Origin: Solirubrobacter taibaiensis | Lineage (GTDB): Bacteria; Actinomycetota; Thermoleophilia; Solirubrobacterales; Solirubrobacteraceae | Reading direction: 5' to 3' | Length of the DNA: 64,000 nucleotides | NCBI GenBank assembly: GCA_027587225.1 | Contig: JAPDDQ010000036.1 | Location: forward strand, 1 to 64,000 | In this document: one piece after another, positions 1 to 7,470 of the stretch | How the letters are laid out: each line of letters begins with the position of its first letter | How positions within the stretch are numbered: position 1 is the stretch's first letter | Position numbers and translations under genes: made by a program | Notes under the pieces: model-generated | The model's database searches: none | Seen by the model: only the letters and a program-made list of their open reading frames with translations | Told to the model about the DNA's origin: nothing

Positions 1-892
1 GTGCCTGCAGCGCCGCATCGTCGTGTGCGGCGGCGGGCGCGGCACTCATGCCGGCGAGCGCGTAGATGATGGCGCTGTCGGTGCGCGGGCACACGACGGC
101 CACCGCACGGGCGAGCGCGAGCGCGTCCGGTGCGAGCGGACGCAGGCGGCTCTGGACCAGGCGGGCGACGGAGCCGGGCACGGCGCGGCGGACGGCCTCG
201 GCCTCGGCGGCGGCGCCGGTGAAGCGGCCGTCGGCCAGCGTGCGCCGGAGCTCGCGCACCAGCAGCGGGTTGCCGCCCGTGGAGCGGACGGCGGCGGCCG
301 CGAACTCCGGCTCCAGCTCGCCGTTCAGTGCGGTCTCGATCAGGTGCGCGACCGCGTCCGGGCTGAGCGGAGCCGGGTGCAGGACGGCCGCGACCGGCGC
401 GGCGTAGAGCGCGTCGAGCAGCGGCTCGTGCTGGTCCGGCCGCAGGCCCGCGACGAGCGCGATCGGCAGGTCCTCGATCCGGCGCGCGAGCATCCCGAGG
501 GTCTTCAGGCTGCCGGCGTCGGCCCAGTGGACGTCGTCGATCACGATCAGCAGCGGCTGTTCGGCGGCGAGGTCGGCGAAGTGCTCGTACAGCGCGTGCA
601 GCCGCGCGTGGTCGGTGTCGGCGGGCGTGTCCGCGAGGCCCGGGAGAAGCTGGCGGATGATCCCGAACGCGAAGTCGCGCTCCAGCTCGGCCCCGATCGC
701 GCCGAGGGTGCGCAGACCGGCGGCGCTCGCCTCCGCGCGCACGGCGCGCAGCACCGTCGTCTTGCCCTGGCCGGCGGGCGCCTCGACGAGCGTGATCGTG
801 CCGCAGCCGTGACGCGCGGAATCGAGCTGCGCGCGAAGCGTGTGCAGCTCCGTTTCCCGCTCCAGCAGCTCGGCGTCGGCCACGGTGATCAT
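1..892 (-). CDS. AAA ATPase / LuxR-type regulator, N-terminal part (cut by window edge)
   Basis: Reading leftwards from an ATG at 892, about 297 codons stay open to the window edge, so only the N-terminal part is visible. The protein starts MITVADAELLERETELHTLR and then shows a Walker A motif (APAGQGKTT, about residues 38-46), a Walker B-like stretch (LLIVIDDVHWAD) and the downstream pattern STGGNPLLVREL. This is the layout of the AAA_16/MalT-like ATPase module found at the start of large LuxR-family (LAL) regulators. The C-terminal helix-turn-helix lies outside the window, so the regulator call is by family resemblance. It diverges from the secreted-protein gene at 1078 across a 185-bp gap. 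Confidence 0.8.
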   Translation of the reverse strand, partial: MITVADAELLERETELHTLRAQLDSARHGCGTITLVEAPAGQGKTTVLRAVRAEASAAGLRTLGAIGAELERDFAFGIIRQLLPGLADTPADTDHARLHALYEHFADLAAEQPLLIVIDDVHWADAGSLKTLGMLARRIEDLPIALVAGLRPDQHEPLLDALYAAPVAAVLHPAPLSPDAVAHLIETALNGELEPEFAAAAVRSTGGNPLLVRELRRTLADGRFTGAAAEAEAVRRAVPGSVARLVQSRLRPLAPDALALARAVAVVCPRTDSAIIYALAGMSAAPAAAHDDAALQA

Positions 893-1077
893 GTGACCGG
901 TGAAGCTACGCGCTTGACCGACCCCCGTGGGTGAGGCCAACAACCGACATTGGGGTGCGGCCACCACGACGGTGGAGATGTAGGGGTAATTGCTGGGTGG
1001 GCACCCGATGCCCGGCAAGCGCTTTCCCGAGAGGCTGATGTCACTCCCCAGCCCCTCCGCCCCAGGACCTCCTCCCC

Positions 1078-3087
1078 ATGTCCCTGCTTCGCCGTGCGGC
1101 CACCGCCGCTCTGGCGGCGCTCGCCCTCGTGGCGCCCGCGACCGCCTCCGCCCAGACCCAGTCCTACGACGACACCGCCTACTTCGCCACCGCCGACAAG
1201 CTCCAGGAGCGCCTCGACGGCCTCTGGAACGACAAGCGCGGCTACTACGAAGGTGGCGGTGGCGGCGTCGAGCCGATGGTCAACTCGCTCATGTTGCTCG
1301 GCCATTCCGTCGCCGCCATGAAGGGCCACACCGGCCCGTCACGCAACGACGAACGGGCGCGAACGCTCGCGCTCGCGCTGGTCAAGGGCCCGTACGTCAC
1401 CTCGCCCGCCCTCGGCCAGCAGCACGCGCCGGGCTGGACGAACTCGATGAACGGGCGCGGCTTCCAGCATCTCGTGTTCGACGCCGAGGTGGTCGACGGG
1501 CTCGTCTACGCGTACCGAGCACGCAAAGAGCTGCAGCTGCCGGACTCGACGGTGGACGCCATCCGCGACGCCATCTCGCGCACCGCTCGCGGGCCGTTCT
1601 GGCGCTACCCCACGATCCGCCTGAACCAGATCAACTGGTACTCGCTGATGTACGCCGCCGACGCGACCGTGACCGGCGACCCGGCGCTGCTCAAGCGCGA
1701 CTTCAGCGCCCAGCTCACGCGCTTCATCCGCGGGTCGAAGGTCAACTTCGGTGCGGGCATGCGCTTCCACTACCTCCCGCACGAGCACGCCAACCACCCG
1801 ATGAACGTGGACTCCGCCGAGTACGCGAACATCGTGCTCAGCTTCACCCGCTTCTACGACCAGGCCCGCCGCGCCGGGATGGCGCCGCTGCCCGCCGGCC
1901 ACAAGCGGGTGGTGTCGGAGTGGATCGAGCGCGCGATCTCCGGCTACTGGACGCACGGCGGCTACATGAACTGGGACTCCGGCCTCGGCTTCCAGCGCTG
2001 GCACCAGTCCAAGAAGCTCGGGCTGACGCAGCAGGCGCTGATCGGGATCGCGTCCGCGCCGTCGCTGAGCGACCCGCAGTGGCAGCGCTACGCGAAGCAC
2101 ATGTTCGATCGCTCGCTGGAGTTCTACTCGCGCACGTCGGATCGTGACGGCGGGATCGCGGACGCGCTGTTCTTCAACGTGCACGCCGTCCCGCAAGGCG
2201 TCGCCAGCGCCCGTCTCGGCGCGGCGCGCGTGCTGGCCAACGCCGCCCGGGCGATCGACGCGGGCCTCGGCCGCGCGCGCTCCACCGAGCCGCCGGCGCT
2301 GTACTCCTTCGACCCGGACATCGGCCGCCTCGCCGTGACGACGCCCGCGTACAACACGGCGATCGTCGCCGTCAACCAGCGCGCGTTCCCGTACGGCGGG
2401 CTCGACCTGGCCCGGCTGTTCGACGGCAACCAGGAGGTCGCGGCCAACATCGGCGGCACGCCGCCCGCGTCCTTCGGCGCGCTGGTGCGCGACGTCAACG
2501 GCCGCCGCGTGCTGGCCTCGCAGGTGGCGCGCACGTCCGTCGATCGCTCCGTCACGCCGCTGCAGCTGACCAAGGCGCCGTCCGGCGCGGGCGCGCGCGC
2601 ATCCAGCTCGACGACCAGCGCGTACGCCGGCCCGTTCACCGATCTGCGCGCGACGGGCACGATCAGCAGCTCGGCGGGCTCGGTGCGTGTGTCCCATCGG
2701 TTCGACCCGAAGTGGATCCAGACGCACTGGGACATCACCCGGCGCGGCTCCCGCGCGCTGAGCGCCGACATCCTGTTCCCGAGCACGGGTCGCGGCCGTC
2801 AGGCGAGCGTCACGGCGGTGCTCAAGGACGGGTCGCGGGTGACGGTCGGCGACCGCCTGATCGCGCTCTCACGGGTGTCCCGCCTGGAGGTCAAGAGCCA
2901 GCACTCGGGCTACACCGTCACGCCGCTGTCGCGTCCGGCGGGCGCCGGGGTGCACATCCTGCGCCCGGCCGCCCAGTCCTCGGCGCCGGACGCCGGGCCG
3001 ACGCTGGCCGTGCAGATCGCCCGCAACGAGCGCTTCTCCAAGGTCGCGTTCACGGCCCGCATCACGCCGGACGCAGCCGCGGCTTAG
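1078..3087 (+). CDS. Large secreted protein of unknown function
   Basis: A 669-residue protein with a clear signal peptide (MSLLRRAATAALAALALVAP, likely cleaved after ATASAQ). The mature part is rich in aromatic, His and Asn residues. Conspicuous motifs are LNQINWYSLMYAA near residue 182 and HYLPHEHANHPMN near 231, followed by a beta-rich C-terminal third from about residue 480. The Trp/Tyr/His-rich helical N-terminal part recalls the alpha/alpha toroids of polysaccharide lyases and glycan-acting enzymes, but I recognise no family signature, so the function is unassigned. The stop codon overlaps by 4 nt the stop of the convergent protease-like gene at 3084-3770. Confidence 0.85.
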   Translation: MSLLRRAATAALAALALVAPATASAQTQSYDDTAYFATADKLQERLDGLWNDKRGYYEGGGGGVEPMVNSLMLLGHSVAAMKGHTGPSRNDERARTLALALVKGPYVTSPALGQQHAPGWTNSMNGRGFQHLVFDAEVVDGLVYAYRARKELQLPDSTVDAIRDAISRTARGPFWRYPTIRLNQINWYSLMYAADATVTGDPALLKRDFSAQLTRFIRGSKVNFGAGMRFHYLPHEHANHPMNVDSAEYANIVLSFTRFYDQARRAGMAPLPAGHKRVVSEWIERAISGYWTHGGYMNWDSGLGFQRWHQSKKLGLTQQALIGIASAPSLSDPQWQRYAKHMFDRSLEFYSRTSDRDGGIADALFFNVHAVPQGVASARLGAARVLANAARAIDAGLGRARSTEPPALYSFDPDIGRLAVTTPAYNTAIVAVNQRAFPYGGLDLARLFDGNQEVAANIGGTPPASFGALVRDVNGRRVLASQVARTSVDRSVTPLQLTKAPSGAGARASSSTTSAYAGPFTDLRATGTISSSAGSVRVSHRFDPKWIQTHWDITRRGSRALSADILFPSTGRGRQASVTAVLKDGSRVTVGDRLIALSRVSRLEVKSQHSGYTVTPLSRPAGAGVHILRPAAQSSAPDAGPTLAVQIARNERFSKVAFTARITPDAAAA

Positions 3088-3770
3088 CGGTCCGTGACGA
3101 TCCCCACCTCACCGTCCTCCTTCCAGAGGCGCTCGAGCACCTTGGCGGGCATGCGCGTGAGGTGGGGATAGCTGCGTCCCCAGGAGTTCAGGACGTCGAC
3201 GTAGTCCAGCCCGGTGTAGCCGAGCGTGTTCAGGACATCGTCGATCCCGCGGGCCCAGCGATTGAACTTGATGCCCTCGCCGATGTGCTCGGGCTTCGTC
3301 ATGCCGCTGTCGATCTCGCAGTGGCCGCGCTTGCGCAGGATGTCCAGGCCGGCGCGGACGCTTGTGCCGTCGTAGTCCTCGCCCGGCCACTCGTCGATCT
3401 TCTGCGCCTCGTGGTAGAGCCAGAACCCGTCGTAGAGCTTGCGGTTGAGCTGCGAGGCGAGCCGGCTGATGCCGAAGCCCACGCACGCGCCCTCGGTGCC
3501 CTGGTTGTAGAAGTCCCACCACGCGTCGGGGTCACTGTGCCCCTTCGGCTTCAAGCACACGCAGTGGCCGCCGCGGACCTTGGTCAGCTTGCCGTCACGA
3601 GCGATCCAGTAGCGCCCGTTCGCGTCCTTCTGCGGCTTGTCGAATTCGGCGTACCAGTTGACCCCGATCACGACCGGGGAGGGCTTGGCCGGCGCGGAGC
3701 GCGCCGTCAGCGGGTACTTGTCGACGTGCGTCCAGTCGCTCGGGGGGCGACGTCCAAGTGGGCCTTCCAT
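3084..3770 (-). CDS. Papain-like (C1-type) cysteine protease-related protein, possibly permuted
   Basis: A 228-residue protein without signal peptide. It carries NQGTEGACVGFG (Gln90, Cys96), resembling the papain oxyanion Gln plus active-site Cys, and LNSWGRSY (Asn195), resembling the NSWG Asn motif. The His motif, normally between Cys and Asn in a GGHA context, instead appears before the Cys as RGGHCVCL (His69). Papain-like proteins with this layout occur, to my memory, in actinobacteria and actinophages; this should be checked. The start is ATG at 3770, with TAGTGT 6 nt upstream on the coding strand, suggesting a leaderless transcript. Catalytic activity is inferred only. Confidence 0.7.
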   Translation of the reverse strand: MEGPLGRRPPSDWTHVDKYPLTARSAPAKPSPVVIGVNWYAEFDKPQKDANGRYWIARDGKLTKVRGGHCVCLKPKGHSDPDAWWDFYNQGTEGACVGFGISRLASQLNRKLYDGFWLYHEAQKIDEWPGEDYDGTSVRAGLDILRKRGHCEIDSGMTKPEHIGEGIKFNRWARGIDDVLNTLGYTGLDYVDVLNSWGRSYPHLTRMPAKVLERLWKEDGEVGIVTDR

Positions 3771-3818
3771 GACGCGACACTACGGTCAATCCGTGTAGGG
3801 GTCAAAGGGGACCAAAGC

Positions 3819-3898
3819 TCAGGGGTGCGCCCTGATTGTCCGGCGGGCGCCGGGGCCCTAGCTTCGCCGGTTCCTCCCCTTGATTCCCCAAAAAGGAG
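3819..3898 (+). promoter_or_regulatory. Promoter, operator-like palindrome and RBS of the RTX-like gene
   Basis: A -35 element TTGTCC (3836-3841) and a -10 element TAGCTT (3859-3864) are separated by exactly 17 bp. A Shine-Dalgarno AAGGAG (3893-3898) lies 4 nt before the ATG at 3903. Immediately upstream of the -35 is an inverted repeat TCAGGG-gtgcg-CCCTGA (3819-3835), placed where a regulator could affect polymerase binding. A near-direct repeat of GGGGTCAAA / GGGGACCAAA lies just before it. The promoter is read from sequence; the operator role is inference. Confidence 0.55.
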
Positions 3899-3902
3899 AC
3901 CT

Positions 3903-6521
3903 ATGTCCCCTCTTCCGTTGCGAGGCGCCGCGTTCGGCGTGAGCCTCGTAGCCGCGCTGGCCTTCGCCGCCCCCGCGATGGCCTCGTACTCCGCGAACGT
4001 CGATGGCACGACGCTCCGGGTCGCCGGTGACGGCGCCTCGGACAAGCTCGGCCTGTTCGCGGACTCCAGCAACCTCACCCTCGACGTCGGCATGGACGGC
4101 ACCGCCGACTTCAGCTTCCCGCGCAGCGCGTTCACCGCGGTGTCCGTGACCGCGGGCGGTGGCGACGACGAGGTCCGAGTCACGGGCCTGCTCGAGAACC
4201 TCACCGTGGACGGCGCCAGCGGCAACGACACGCTGTTCGGCGGCGCGGCCGCGGACACGCTGATCGGCGGCGCCGGCAACGACTTCCTCGACGGCAACCA
4301 GAACACCGACACCATCTCGCTCGGCTCCGGGAACGACACGTTCCAGTGGGATCCGGGTGACTCCAGCGACACGGTCGACGGCGAGTCCGGCACCGACGCA
4401 CTGAGCTTCAACGGCGCGAACATCGGCGAGGCGTTCTCGCTGGTGGCCGACGGCGCCGGCGCCCGCTTCAATCGCAACATCGCCAGCGTCAGCACGGGCC
4501 TGGCGTCGATGGAGCAGGTGAACGTCCGCGCGCTGGGCGGCGCGGACACGCTGTCGGTCGCCGACCTCGCGGGCACCAGCGTGCGCGCGGTCACGATCGA
4601 CCAGCGCGGGTTCGACGGCAACGGCGACGCCGCGGTCGACCAGGTGTTCGTCAACGGCACGGCCGGGCCGGACAAGGCCGTGCTGAGCACGGACGGGACG
4701 ACCGGCATCGTCGACGGCCTCTCGGTCGACGTGCGCGCGACCGGCATGGAGCCCGCGGACACCGTGACCGCTGCGCTGCTGGGCGGCGACGACACGGCGT
4801 TCGCCTCGGCCTCCCCCACCGGCGCCGTCCAGGTCGGCGCCGACGGTGGCGAGGGCACGGACACCGCCACCTATAGCGGCACCTCCGGTGACGATCAGAT
4901 CGGCATCGCCCCCAACGGCACCACCGCCGCGGCGTATGCCACCGGCGCCCCGATCTTCAACGTCGCGGCGGAGAACCTGCTGGTCAAGGGCGCAGCCGGC
5001 AACGACACGCTCGGCGCGAGCAACGGCCTCAGCACGCTCACCGCGCTGACGGTCGACGGCGGCACCGGCGACGACCGCGTGGGCGGCGGCGACGGCGACG
5101 ACACCGTGCTCGGCGGGTCCGGCAACGACCTCGTCGACGGCAACCGGGGCGTCGACACGGTGTACGGCGGGTCCGGCAACGACCACGCGCAGTGGGATCC
5201 GGGCGACGGTTCAGACGTCGTCGAGGGCGACAGCGGCACCGACACGCTGGACTTCAACGGCTCCAACGCGAGCGAGAAGATCACGTTGATGGCCAATGGC
5301 CCGCGCGTCACCGTGTTCCGCAACATCGCCAACATCACGCTCGACATGGACGGCGTCGAGGCGGCGGCGATCCGCGCGCTCGGCGGCGCCGACGACGTGA
5401 CCACCGGCAACCTGGCGGGCACCGACATGAAGACCGTCGCCGTGAACCTCGCCGCGTTCGACGGCACCGCCGACCTGGCGATCGATCGCGTGATCGCCGA
5501 GGGCACGGAGGGCGCCGACAAGGTGACGCTCGGCTCCGAGGGCGCCACGGCGGTCATCTCCGGCCTGAAGCCCGTCGTGCGCGTGACGGGCGCCGAGACG
5601 CAGGACAGCGTCACGGCGGCGCTGCTCGGCGGCGACGACACGATCCTGTCCAGCGCCGTGCCCACGGGCGAGGCGCGCGTGGACGCCGACGGTGGCGCCG
5701 GCACGGACACCGCCACCTACACGGGCACGGGCGACGGCGACCAGATCACCACGGCCGCCGATGGCACGGCCGCCCGAACATTTGCCCCCGGCGCGCCGCT
5801 GATGGGCGTCACCGCGGTCGAGGAGCTCGTCGCCAAGGGCGGCGAGGCCAACGACGCCCTCTCCGCCGTCGGCAACGTGGCGGCGCTCACGCACCTGACG
5901 CTGGACGGCGGCAACGGCGAGGACGTGCTGCGTGGCGGCAACGGCGACGACCTGCTGCTGGGTGGCAACGGTGACGATCTGATCGACGGCAACCAAGGCG
6001 CCGACACCGCCCGGATGGGCTCCGGCAACGATCACTTCAGCTGGGATCCGGGTGACGGGAACGACGTTGTCGACGGCCAGACCGGGATCGACGTGCAGGA
6101 CTTCAACGCGTCCAACGCGAGCGAGAACATCACGCTCTCCGCCGCCGCCGACCGTCACGTCACGGTCACCCGCAACATCGCCAATATCTCGATGGACCTG
6201 GCCAACGTCGAGGAGTGGTCCGTGCGGACGCTCGGCGGCACCGACAACGTCACGGTCAACGACCTCTCCGGCACCCCGCTGAAGAAGGCCTACGTCGACC
6301 TGTCCGGCGATCTCACGGCCGACGTCGTGACGCTCGGCGGCACCGGCAAGGACAAGGTCAACCTGACACGCGAGGACGACACGGTCATCGCCGCCGGCCT
6401 GCCGACCATCACCTACATCACCGGCTCGCAGGCCGCGAACGACACCCTTCAGCTCGACGTGGTGCCCGCCTACGTGGCGCCGGGAGTGCTGGACCTGATC
6501 AAAGCCAGCTGGCCCGTCTGA
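3903..6521 (+). CDS. Secreted RTX-like calcium-binding repeat protein
   Basis: An 872-residue protein starting at ATG 3903 behind a strong AAGGAG. It has a signal peptide (MSPLPLRGAAFGVSLVAALA, cleaved near AMAS). The rest contains many glycine/aspartate nonapeptides of the GGxGNDxLDGN type, the hallmark of haemolysin-type calcium-binding repeats. At larger scale it is built from about three tandem units of roughly 282 residues: the DGNxGxDT segment recurs near bases 4291, 5137 and 5985. Each unit contains the RTX patch, WDPGDxSD, a FNGSNASE-like strand, a RNIANI strand and ALLGGDDT. There is no visible lipase or protease domain, so a structural, adhesive or surface role is likelier than an enzyme. 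A longer open frame upstream is rejected because it would bury the signal peptide. Confidence 0.9.
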   Translation: MSPLPLRGAAFGVSLVAALAFAAPAMASYSANVDGTTLRVAGDGASDKLGLFADSSNLTLDVGMDGTADFSFPRSAFTAVSVTAGGGDDEVRVTGLLENLTVDGASGNDTLFGGAAADTLIGGAGNDFLDGNQNTDTISLGSGNDTFQWDPGDSSDTVDGESGTDALSFNGANIGEAFSLVADGAGARFNRNIASVSTGLASMEQVNVRALGGADTLSVADLAGTSVRAVTIDQRGFDGNGDAAVDQVFVNGTAGPDKAVLSTDGTTGIVDGLSVDVRATGMEPADTVTAALLGGDDTAFASASPTGAVQVGADGGEGTDTATYSGTSGDDQIGIAPNGTTAAAYATGAPIFNVAAENLLVKGAAGNDTLGASNGLSTLTALTVDGGTGDDRVGGGDGDDTVLGGSGNDLVDGNRGVDTVYGGSGNDHAQWDPGDGSDVVEGDSGTDTLDFNGSNASEKITLMANGPRVTVFRNIANITLDMDGVEAAAIRALGGADDVTTGNLAGTDMKTVAVNLAAFDGTADLAIDRVIAEGTEGADKVTLGSEGATAVISGLKPVVRVTGAETQDSVTAALLGGDDTILSSAVPTGEARVDADGGAGTDTATYTGTGDGDQITTAADGTAARTFAPGAPLMGVTAVEELVAKGGEANDALSAVGNVAALTHLTLDGGNGEDVLRGGNGDDLLLGGNGDDLIDGNQGADTARMGSGNDHFSWDPGDGNDVVDGQTGIDVQDFNASNASENITLSAAADRHVTVTRNIANISMDLANVEEWSVRTLGGTDNVTVNDLSGTPLKKAYVDLSGDLTADVVTLGGTGKDKVNLTREDDTVIAAGLPTITYITGSQAANDTLQLDVVPAYVAPGVLDLIKASWPV

Positions 6522-7470
6522 ACATGACGTAGAGCCCGACGGCAAGCGCGAGCATCACCCCGACGACCACGGGATACATGAAGTGCCACTGCAGCTCGCG
6601 CATGCCGTCGAAGTTCATCCCGTAGAACGAGGCCACGAACGTCGGGACGGTGATGATCGCCGCCCAGGCGGAGATCTTGCGGACGACCTCGTTCTGCTCG
6701 GCGCTGACCACGGCCATGTTGGCCTGCAGGATCGTGGTGAGGAGATCGCGCTGGGCGCTGATCTCCTCGTTGACGAGCTTGAGGTGGTCGTCGACGTCGC
6801 GGAAGTACTGCCGCAGGCCGGGTGAGACCTCCAGCACGCCGCCGCCCGTGATGGCGGCGGCGGCGCCGAGCAGTGGATGCACCGCACGGTAGAAGTCCGT
6901 CACCTCGCGCCGGAGCAGGTAGATCCGCTGTGTCGGCGCGCGCGAGCCGCTGAAGACCGTGTGCTCGACCTCTTCGATGTCGCGCTCGAGCTCTTCCACC
7001 ACCGGCGCGTAGTCATCGACGATCTTGTCCACGATCGCCCACAACACCGACGCCGGCCCTTCCTCGAGCAGCTGCGGACGCGCCTCCAGCCGCAGCCGTG
7101 CGCCGTGCAGGTCGGTCTCCCCCTGGCGCACGGAGATGATGAAGCCGGGGCCGACGAACATCGCCACCTCGCCGAACGCGACCTCTTCGCTCTCGTCGAT
7201 GTAGCGGGCGGTGCGCAGGACGACGAACGTGATCCCGCCCTCGTACGTCTCGACCTTGGGCCGCAGGTGGAACGACTGCGCGTCCTCCACCGCCAGCTCG
7301 TGCAGGCCGAACGTCTCCTGCACGGACTCGAGCTCCTCCGGCGAGGGGTCGACCATCCCGAGCCACACGAAGCCGGGCTCGGCGCGGCAGATCGCCGCCG
7401 CCTCGGTCGTGTCCATGCGCCCGTCGTGCTGGCGCCGGCCGTCGCGGTAGTACGCGCAGTCGACGATCAC
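6499..7470 (-). CDS. corA: CorA-family Mg2+/divalent cation channel
   Basis: A 323-residue protein. The C-terminus holds the diagnostic YGMNF (GMN at about residues 284-286) between two transmembrane helices (AWAAIITVPTFVASFYGMNF and YPVVVGVMLALAVGLYVMF). The N-terminal cytoplasmic part has the acidic/helical CorA layout with the long helix preceding TM1. The GTG start at 7470 overlaps the upstream phosphatase stop as GTGA, so translation is probably coupled. The 3' end overlaps the convergent RTX-like gene by 23 bp. CorA channels mediate Mg2+ (sometimes Co2+/Ni2+) influx as pentamers in the cytoplasmic membrane. Confidence 0.93.
   Translation of the reverse strand: MIVDCAYYRDGRRQHDGRMDTTEAAAICRAEPGFVWLGMVDPSPEELESVQETFGLHELAVEDAQSFHLRPKVETYEGGITFVVLRTARYIDESEEVAFGEVAMFVGPGFIISVRQGETDLHGARLRLEARPQLLEEGPASVLWAIVDKIVDDYAPVVEELERDIEEVEHTVFSGSRAPTQRIYLLRREVTDFYRAVHPLLGAAAAITGGGVLEVSPGLRQYFRDVDDHLKLVNEEISAQRDLLTTILQANMAVVSAEQNEVVRKISAWAAIITVPTFVASFYGMNFDGMRELQWHFMYPVVVGVMLALAVGLYVMFRRASWL

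Noticed and set aside
2712..3902. Long N-terminal extension of the RTX-like protein
   Set aside because: It would overlap two other genes and bury a clear signal peptide; ATG 3903 has an excellent Shine-Dalgarno and promoter.
4200..6100. Tandem DNA repeats in the RTX-like gene as a CRISPR-like array
   Set aside because: The periodicity is coding (Gly/Asp nonapeptides and 282-residue units), with no identical repeats separated by unique spacers.
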